A DNA stretch of 12,144 bases from contig JASLDW010000008.1 of NCBI GenBank assembly GCA_030151365.1, positions 1-12,144 of the forward strand, read 5' to 3'. The notes below the pieces were generated by a model. The model saw only the letters and a list, made by a program, of their open reading frames with translations. It did no database searches and was not told the DNA's origin. The DNA is from Lysobacter sp. Lineage in GTDB: Bacteria > Pseudomonadota > Gammaproteobacteria > Xanthomonadales > Xanthomonadaceae. A program made the translations under genes and the position numbers. Positions 7,336-12,144 of this stretch are shown here, piece after piece; position 1 is the stretch's first letter; each line of letters begins with the position of its first letter.

Positions 7336-7357
7336 TCGGGTCACGGGAAATCACTTC

Positions 7358-7375
7358 ATGAAACCGCTCCTATGA
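7358..7375 (+). promoter_or_regulatory. Five-codon leader ORF (MKPLL) overlapping the secF start
   Basis: ATG AAA CCG CTC CTA TGA starts at 7358 and its stop codon overlaps the secF ATG (CTATGAAA, stop 7373-7375, start 7372-7374). GGGAAA at 7345-7350 is the only ribosome-like site in the secD-secF gap and is well placed for this small ORF but about 21 nt from secF. Ribosomes could end here and restart on secF. Function is inferred; chance occurrence is not excluded. Confidence 0.35.
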
Positions 7376-8340
7376 AACTATTTCCGCTCCACATCCTTCC
7401 CAACGACACCAAGATCGACTTCATGCGGCCGAGCCGGCCGATCCTGGTGTTGATGCTGCTGTTGCTGATCGGTTCGGTCGGCGTGATCTGGCTCAAGGGC
7501 TTCAACTACGCGCTGGAGTTCACCGGCGGTACCGTCGTGCGCGCGCACTTCGCCCAGCCGGTCGAGACCAACAATGTCCGCGACCAGCTCACCAGGGCCG
7601 GCTTCCACGATGCGCTGGTGCAGAACGCCGGCACCGGCAACGACGTGATCATCCGCCTGCAGCCGCAGGGCGAGAAGAACAATGCCGATGACGCCTCGCG
7701 CAAGATCTCCGAGCAGGTGCGCCAGGCGGTCAATACCGACGCCAACCCGGTCGCCGTGCAGCCCGGCGAATTCGTCGGCCCGCAGGTCGGCAAGGACCTG
7801 GCGAAGAACGGCCTCTACGCCACCATCTTCATGCTGGTCGGCTTCCTGATCTACATCGCCTTCCGCTTCGAATTGAAGTTCGCGATCGTGGCCAGCCTCA
7901 CCGCGTTCTTCGACCTGATCCTGACCATCGCCTACATGTCGCTGCTCGGCCGCGAGTTCGACCTGACCGTGCTGGCCGGCCTGCTGTCGGTGATGGGCTT
8001 CGCGATCAACGACATCATCGTGGTGTTCGACCGCGTCCGCGAGAACTTCCGCACCCTGCGCGTCGACGCCAACGAGGTGCTGAACCGCTCGATCAACCAG
8101 ACGCTGTCGCGCACGGTGATCACCGCGGTGATGTTCTTCCTGTCGGCGATGGCGCTCTACATGTACGGCGGCCGCACCATGGAAGGCCTGGCCGAGACGC
8201 ACATGATCGGCGCGGTGATCGTGGTGGTGTCCTCGGTGATCGTCGCGGTGCCGCTGCTGGCGATCGGTCCGTTCAAGGTGTCGCGCCAGGACCTGCTGCC
8301 GAAGGCGAAGGACGACGCGGCGCTGGCGCGCCGTCCGTAA
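7372..8340 (+). CDS. secF: Protein translocase subunit SecF
   Basis: SecF pairs with SecD in the inner membrane to power late steps of Sec export. The 322 residues begin MKLFPLHILPNDTKIDFMR. Helix 1 spans about 24-41 and is followed by FNYALEFTGGTVV (44-56), the SecF version of the SecDF GG motif, with Glu-Phe where E. coli has Asp-Phe. The periplasmic domain ends near 140, and helices 2-6 lie at about 148-300. GLLSVMGFAINDIIVVFDRVRENFR includes the conserved Asn-Asp (213-214) of helix 4. No other start codon is possible between the in-frame secD stop (7333) and 7372. The gap to secD is 36 bp, so the genes form one transcription unit, which ends at the terminator 8369-8392. Confidence 0.97.
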   Translation: MKLFPLHILPNDTKIDFMRPSRPILVLMLLLLIGSVGVIWLKGFNYALEFTGGTVVRAHFAQPVETNNVRDQLTRAGFHDALVQNAGTGNDVIIRLQPQGEKNNADDASRKISEQVRQAVNTDANPVAVQPGEFVGPQVGKDLAKNGLYATIFMLVGFLIYIAFRFELKFAIVASLTAFFDLILTIAYMSLLGREFDLTVLAGLLSVMGFAINDIIVVFDRVRENFRTLRVDANEVLNRSINQTLSRTVITAVMFFLSAMALYMYGGRTMEGLAETHMIGAVIVVVSSVIVAVPLLAIGPFKVSRQDLLPKAKDDAALARRP

Positions 8341-8368
8341 GCCAGAGTCTCATCCATGCAATGCGAAG

Positions 8369-8392
8369 CGCCCGGTCATGCCGGGCGTTTTT
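8369..8392 (+). terminator. Intrinsic terminator after secF
   Basis: The stem CGCCCGG (8369-8375) and CCGGGCG (8381-8387) around the loop TCATG is followed by TTTTT (8388-8392), 28 bp past the secF stop. It ends the yajC-secD-secF unit. The stem and loop are nearly identical to the terminator at 11603-11629. Confidence 0.85.
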
Positions 8393-8402
8393 GTTTGGGA
8401 AC

Positions 8403-8484
8403 AGGAGGATGGATAATATGACCGCCATCACAAATATTTGCTAGAGTGCATTGGCCAGGCAATATCCACCCTTGCGGGACCCGC
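8403..8484 (+). other. Leader segment with strong ribosome site, eight-codon ORF and palindrome
   Basis: Between the secF terminator and the accessory genes, AGGAGG (8403-8408) is a full Shine-Dalgarno sequence 9 nt before ATG 8418, which opens MTAITNIC and stops at TAG 8442-8444. Further on, GCGGG-A-CCCGC (8474-8484) is a perfect 11-bp palindrome nested between CACCC (8467-8471) and GGGTG (8491-8495). The segment is richer in A and T than the core genes. It could be a leader peptide and control hairpin for the downstream pair, or a decayed gene start. I see no clear sigma-70 promoter. Confidence 0.35.
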
Positions 8485-8540
8485 TGTGGTGGGTGCCGGC
8501 CATTTCGCGGTGCCCAGGACAGACAGGAAGGTGTTTCACC

Positions 8541-8993
8541 ATGGCCAGTGACGCAGCAGGTTCGGATTTTTCACCTTTCGACTGGGTGCAGTTTCCCGAA
8601 GGGCGGGCGAGGTTCGCTGGAACATTTCGTTGCTGGGACGAGACGGGGCGCAAAACCTTTGCCCTGGAATTCGATGGGAACGAATACTTTGGCGAGATCA
8701 AGCGGTCGTATCTCGAGAACCAGAACGATTACAACATCGCGATCGATGCCTTTGGCTATGGTCGAGGCGAAGACGTCGGCATGCCGGGCGCGGCCGCGCG
8801 TGGAGTATTCACAGCGGACGATGAGGTCATCGCACGCAACCTCGTTATCCAGCTCATCCAGGCTGGCCTGGAATTCGATGATCCACCCACGGTCCTCGAT
8901 CAGACGGCAACGTCCCGATTCATGGGTAAGGTCGAATTCCAGGATGGGTGGATTCTTGTCGGGTGGAATGGCGCTGGAGTCGCGGCGCAATGA
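8541..8993 (+). CDS. Hypothetical protein, putative cytosolic immunity protein for the downstream effector
   Basis: I do not recognise the family. The 150 residues start MASDAAGSDFSPFDWVQFPE at ATG 8541, preceded by GGAAGG at 8526-8531. An in-frame TTG at 8451 would add 30 residues but lacks a ribosome site. The protein is acidic, with no signal peptide, lipobox or membrane helix. It reads as a compact fold: strands such as RARFAGTFRCW and RKTFALEFDG, a helix DEVIARNLVIQLIQAGLEF, and a final strand pair RFMGKVEFQDGWILVGW. Its stop overlaps the start of the large downstream gene in an ATGA, so the two are translationally coupled. A small gene directly ahead of a T4SS-type toxin is the usual position of an immunity protein; a dedicated adaptor or chaperone is the other reading. 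Role inferred from context only. Confidence 0.6.
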   Translation: MASDAAGSDFSPFDWVQFPEGRARFAGTFRCWDETGRKTFALEFDGNEYFGEIKRSYLENQNDYNIAIDAFGYGRGEDVGMPGAAARGVFTADDEVIARNLVIQLIQAGLEFDDPPTVLDQTATSRFMGKVEFQDGWILVGWNGAGVAAQ

Positions 8994-11590
8994 CCGACTA
9001 CGCCACTCAAATCGAACAAATCAAACAGGCAAAGTCGCTGGAGGAAATCCAGAGCGTTGCACGGCAATTTTCCGCCAAGGCGACTGGCGATGGCGGCATT
9101 CTTTACAGTCGCCCCGTTGGTAGCGTGAATTCCGAGGCAATCGCGCTGGAGCTTTCGGAAAAGACCGGCTTGCCGATCATCAACAAGACACCGAGAGCGG
9201 AATTCCTGTCGGATAACGGTGTCAAGCAAGTGGTGGAAAGAGCCGCCAAAAGGATTTTCGAGCAACAGGGGTATACGACGGAAGCCGCGGAAAAATTGGC
9301 CGTGAGCTTTCAGTATGGAGATCCCAAGTCTGTCGCCAAAAGCGCCACATCCCTCGAAGGCTGCCTGTGGGGCGAAGCTTCCCATGAATTCGCGGGCTCG
9401 CTGCATGGCGACATCAAGCTGGTGGCGAGCAACGCCAACGTCGAACGCGTCTTCGGCAAGGTGGAATTGCCCGCCGTGCTGGAAAACCCCAATGTCAGGA
9501 CGCTCGGCGGTCAACCGGTAGGTGAGCTGAAGGCGCTCTATGCCCAAGGCGGCGCCGAAGCGGTGTTGCCGAAGGTGCAGGCGCAGTTCATCGAGGCCGC
9601 GCCGAAAGGCATATTCGTTGCGCCCGACAATCCCGGGCCTGTCGTCGCCAAGGTCACGATCTCGCGCGAGGCCGCGGCAACCCTCGGCGCGGACGCGGCG
9701 AAATTCACGCCTGCCGCGGAATTGGCAGGGGCGGGTCTTGCTACAGCGCCAACCGGATTGAGCGCACCCGTTGCATCCATGGGCGAAGCGGCCATCGGCG
9801 GCGAAGTCGCTGGCGCTTCGAAAGGCCTGCGTCCCGGCATGCTGTCGAAGGGCGCGACTGCAGTCGCGGTTGCCGCAGTCGCCTACGACTTCGTCACCAC
9901 CGGGCATCAGGTACTCAAGCTCGAAGCGCAGGGCAATGCGACGGGCGCGGCGTCGGCGAAGACGCATTTCATTGGTCGCAATGTCGGAGGCATCGGCGGC
10001 GGCATCGCGGTCGGCTTCCTCTCGGGTGTGGGTTATGGCCTGGTCGCGGGTTCCGAAACCGGGCCGGGTGCGCTGGTGACGGGCGCGGTCGGTGGCGTGG
10101 TGGGAGGTGTCGGTGGCGCGTTCCTCGGCGAGAAATGGGCCAAGCAGAAGGATATCGAGCGGGTCTTCACCCAGAAAGACAAGGACGGCAACGAGTGGCA
10201 TCGCGACCCCGAGGATCCGAAGGGAACGTGGACGCGCATGGCGGAAACGCAGCAGATCAGGGCTGACACGACGGTAGCGGCGAAGGGCGTGATGCCGGTA
10301 TTCGGCAAGGTCCAATACGTCGCCGGCGATGTACTTGCGAACGAACTGAACTACAAATCCGCCAACGCGTCCTATGACCTCGGATTGGCGAATCTCGCGA
10401 CCCCGCAGGATCCCTATTCGATTCCGCCGGGGAAAGGCGACAGCAAGGGGATTTCCAGCGGGAACTGGACGCGCGATCCGCAAACGCATGCCTGGACGCG
10501 CACGGTCACCACCGAAGTGCTGGAGCACGGCATCACGGTCAATCATGGCGAGACCGCCAGTCCGCAGCGCGCGGCGGAACTGGAGCAGGCCTCGAGGTTG
10601 ATCATCGCGCAGAATGCGGCCAACACGCCTGCCGCGGTCGCCGCGCGTTACCAGGTGGCCTACAACGAGTTCGGCTGGAACCGCAACGGCGAAGTGCCGC
10701 CCGCGGTGAAGGACGCCAGCACGAAGATCGATACCTTGCAGGCATCCGATGGCAACACCTACACGCGCGGCGCCAATGGCGAATGGACCACGCCCGGCAT
10801 GGTGTACGGCACGAACCAGGCCGGCGGCAATATCCGCGAAGAATTGAACGCAGTGCACCGGAGCCAGCAGTCCGGCTTGCAGGAATATTCCAGGCTCGCG
10901 GCCGAAGCGCTCGCCAATCCGACCTTGCCCAAACCGGCATCCATGCGCGGCATGGTCGCCGGCGCCTATGCGAGTGCCGGGGTTCCGCGTTCGGAGGCGG
11001 AGATCGATGCCGCGACCGCAGCCGTCGCCCGCACGCATGCACACGAGGGTATCGGCCAGGGCGGGCATCCGTATTCGCTGGTGTTGCAACCCGATCCCAA
11101 GACCGGGCGTGCAGGCCCGAACAGCGCCATCGTGACGCTGATGGACGATGGTCGCGACGGCTTCATGTCCGAAAGCAGGATGGTGCCCAAGGCCATCACC
11201 ACGGCGGAGGAAATCAAGCAGGCGGGGAAGGAGCCGAAGCCCGAACCGCATGCGCAGCTGTCCCCGACCGATCAGGGCATGTTCGAAAAGATCAGGAACG
11301 GATCGCCAGCGCGGATCTCGGACGACCACATCGGGCTGGCCATGCTGCTGGCCAAGAAGGACGGCATGACGGATTCGGGCAAGATCGGGATAGTGAAGAC
11401 GTTCGACGACACCTTGTATGTCATGGGCACGACACCGGGATTCCGGGTATCGGTCAATGGCAAGGAACCCGCGCCGCCGATGAAGGAGACCGCGCAGGAA
11501 GCGCAGGTCTTCGATCAGCAGCGACAGTTGGCCCAGAACACGACGCAGCGCAACCAGGAAATGCCGGGTCGAAGCGGGCAGGCGGTTTGA
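8990..11590 (+). CDS. Putative Xanthomonadaceae T4SS antibacterial effector (X-Tfe-like, C-terminal XVIPCD-like region)
   Basis: The 866-residue protein starts at ATG 8990 (MTDYATQIEQIKQAKSLEE), overlapping the upstream stop. Residues about 35-205 form a folded domain of unknown activity with ILYSRP (37-42), W127GEAS, EFAGSLHGD (133-141) and VELPAVLENP (158-167). Residues 328-381 are a glycine-zipper segment that may insert into or cross a membrane. A Trp-rich middle repeats short GN-W-TR hairpins near 398-416, 491-504 and 587-601. AARYQVAYNEFGW and the C-terminal 757-850 segment (DQGMFEKIR, LAMLLAKKDGM, GIVKTFDDTLYVMGT, then a Gln-rich tail) resemble, from memory, the XVIPCD recruitment domain bound by VirD4 in Xanthomonas-type T4SS. 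No signal peptide is present, as expected for T4SS cargo. I infer contact-dependent delivery into rival bacteria. No T4SS genes are in the window. A Rhs-like or other polymorphic toxin is the alternative. Confidence 0.68.
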   Translation: MTDYATQIEQIKQAKSLEEIQSVARQFSAKATGDGGILYSRPVGSVNSEAIALELSEKTGLPIINKTPRAEFLSDNGVKQVVERAAKRIFEQQGYTTEAAEKLAVSFQYGDPKSVAKSATSLEGCLWGEASHEFAGSLHGDIKLVASNANVERVFGKVELPAVLENPNVRTLGGQPVGELKALYAQGGAEAVLPKVQAQFIEAAPKGIFVAPDNPGPVVAKVTISREAAATLGADAAKFTPAAELAGAGLATAPTGLSAPVASMGEAAIGGEVAGASKGLRPGMLSKGATAVAVAAVAYDFVTTGHQVLKLEAQGNATGAASAKTHFIGRNVGGIGGGIAVGFLSGVGYGLVAGSETGPGALVTGAVGGVVGGVGGAFLGEKWAKQKDIERVFTQKDKDGNEWHRDPEDPKGTWTRMAETQQIRADTTVAAKGVMPVFGKVQYVAGDVLANELNYKSANASYDLGLANLATPQDPYSIPPGKGDSKGISSGNWTRDPQTHAWTRTVTTEVLEHGITVNHGETASPQRAAELEQASRLIIAQNAANTPAAVAARYQVAYNEFGWNRNGEVPPAVKDASTKIDTLQASDGNTYTRGANGEWTTPGMVYGTNQAGGNIREELNAVHRSQQSGLQEYSRLAAEALANPTLPKPASMRGMVAGAYASAGVPRSEAEIDAATAAVARTHAHEGIGQGGHPYSLVLQPDPKTGRAGPNSAIVTLMDDGRDGFMSESRMVPKAITTAEEIKQAGKEPKPEPHAQLSPTDQGMFEKIRNGSPARISDDHIGLAMLLAKKDGMTDSGKIGIVKTFDDTLYVMGTTPGFRVSVNGKEPAPPMKETAQEAQVFDQQRQLAQNTTQRNQEMPGRSGQAV

Positions 11591-11602
11591 GGCGGTGAAA
11601 CG

Positions 11603-11629
11603 AAAACGCCCGGTCAAGCCGGGCGTTTT
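11603..11629. terminator. Bidirectional intrinsic terminator between effector and suhB
   Basis: AAAACGCCCGG (11603-11613) and CCGGGCGTTTT (11619-11629) form a perfect 11-bp stem around TCAAG. The A run on one side and T run on the other let it end transcription from both directions, serving the effector gene (stop 11590) and the convergent suhB gene (stop 11653). Confidence 0.87.
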
Positions 11630-11652
11630 GTTGTGTTCGGTGAGGCGAAGGA

Positions 11653-12144
11653 TCAGCCGCGCAAGCTGGCGGCATACCCCGAACTCACCACCACCTTCTG
11701 CAGCGCGTCGCTGAGCTTGAGGTTGCCGGCGATGACAAAGCGCGGGGCGATGCCGCGCGAGTCGAGCGGGCCGGTCTGGCCGCCGTCGGCGGCGATCACG
11801 CGACCACCGGCCTCGCGCACCAGCAGCGCGCCGGCGGCAATGTCCCAGGGCTTCACGCCGGCCTCGAAGTAGCCGTCGACGCGCCCGCAGGCGACGTAGG
11901 CGAGGTCGAGCGCGGCGGAGCCGGCGCGACGCAGGTCCTCGGCGCCGTGCTCGGTCAGCAGCAGGTCGGCGCAGCGCAATTGCGCGCTCAGGCGCTCGCG
12001 TTCGCGCGGGGCGAAGCCGGTGGCGAGCACCGAGCCGGTCAGGTCCTTGCGATCGGCGACACGGATGCGCACGCCATTGAGCAGGGCGCCGCTGCCCTTG
12101 CTCGCCGTGAACAGTTCGTTGCGGATCGGATCGTAGATCACGCC
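11653..12144 (-). CDS. suhB: Inositol monophosphatase family protein, SuhB-type (C-terminal part)
   Basis: The frame is open to the window edge, so the N-terminal part with the first metal-binding motifs (including DPLDGT) is missing. The visible 163 residues follow E. coli SuhB closely: YDPIRNELFTASKGSGALLNG, LTGSVLATGF, RRAGSAALDLAYVACGRVDG and the second family signature KPWDIAAGALLVREAGG, which holds the metal-binding Asp. The family hydrolyses myo-inositol-1-phosphate with Mg2+; E. coli SuhB also binds the rRNA transcription antitermination complex. The C-terminal tail (SDALQKVVVSSGYAASLRG) is intact. The gene converges on the effector gene and ends 23 bp from the shared terminator. The symbol rests on similarity to SuhB rather than to other IMPases. 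Confidence 0.9.
   Translation of the reverse strand, partial: GVIYDPIRNELFTASKGSGALLNGVRIRVADRKDLTGSVLATGFAPRERERLSAQLRCADLLLTEHGAEDLRRAGSAALDLAYVACGRVDGYFEAGVKPWDIAAGALLVREAGGRVIAADGGQTGPLDSRGIAPRFVIAGNLKLSDALQKVVVSSGYAASLRG

Noticed and set aside
4939..7344. 801-codon minus-strand open frame opposite yajC and secD
   Set aside because: Its translation is dominated by His, Arg, Gln and Gly with no domain, while the other strand encodes unmistakable YajC and SecD. GC-rich third codon positions explain the lack of stops.
8393..8540. tRNA, attachment site or CRISPR-like repeat at the boundary of the accessory cassette
   Set aside because: I found no cloverleaf, no repeated spacer structure and no duplicated sequence other than the terminator stem-loop.
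9971..10133. Glycine-rich segment of the effector as a conventional transmembrane helix pair
   Set aside because: It is very Gly-rich and only moderately hydrophobic, so I describe it as a glycine zipper rather than claim stable membrane helices.
8900..11617. 905-codon minus-strand open frame opposite the effector gene
   Set aside because: It is as long as the sense gene, but the sense frame has the coupled start, ribosome context, recognisable architecture and terminator placement. The antisense translation is Arg-rich with no recognisable motif.

Overview
The window is high-GC DNA that most resembles a member of the Xanthomonadaceae/Lysobacteraceae (Lysobacter, Luteimonas, Stenotrophomonas, Xanthomonas group). 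This rests on recognition, not on a search. The core order queA, tgt, yajC, secD, secF is gammaproteobacterial, Tgt begins with an MSR-type N terminus as I recall from xanthomonads, and the large accessory protein has the build of xanthomonad type IV secretion effectors (X-Tfe).

Left end (1-1439): the N-terminal 287 residues of a class III PLP-dependent aminotransferase (minus strand) run divergently from an Lrp/AsnC regulator (plus strand). A perfect 9-bp inverted repeat lies in the shared promoter region and is the likely operator. Positions 1447-1594 then hold a long imperfect inverted repeat that looks like a small MITE- or REP-like intergenic element.

Core block (1719-8392): queA and tgt encode two tRNA queuosine enzymes. 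Tgt places preQ1 into tRNA and QueA converts preQ1 to epoxyqueuosine. Between them, on the minus strand, is a gene for a secreted Sel1-like plus LprI/DUF1311-like protein. It overlaps the 3' end of queA convergently and appears to share a symmetric -10 element with tgt. After tgt come yajC, secD and secF, the accessory module of the Sec translocon. A five-codon leader ORF overlaps the secF start, and secF ends at an intrinsic terminator.

Accessory cassette (about 8393-11629): two genes overlap by ATGA. The first encodes a 150-residue cytosolic-looking protein of unknown family. The second encodes an 866-residue protein with an N-terminal unknown (probable toxin) domain, a glycine-zipper segment, a Trp-rich middle and a C-terminal region resembling the VirD4-recruitment domain (XVIPCD) of X-Tfe effectors. 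I read the pair as an antibacterial T4SS effector preceded by its immunity protein. The cassette lies between two almost identical terminators, which suggests insertion at, or recombination through, those sequences.

Right end (11653-12144): the C-terminal part of a SuhB-type inositol monophosphatase on the minus strand, converging on the effector gene and sharing its bidirectional terminator.
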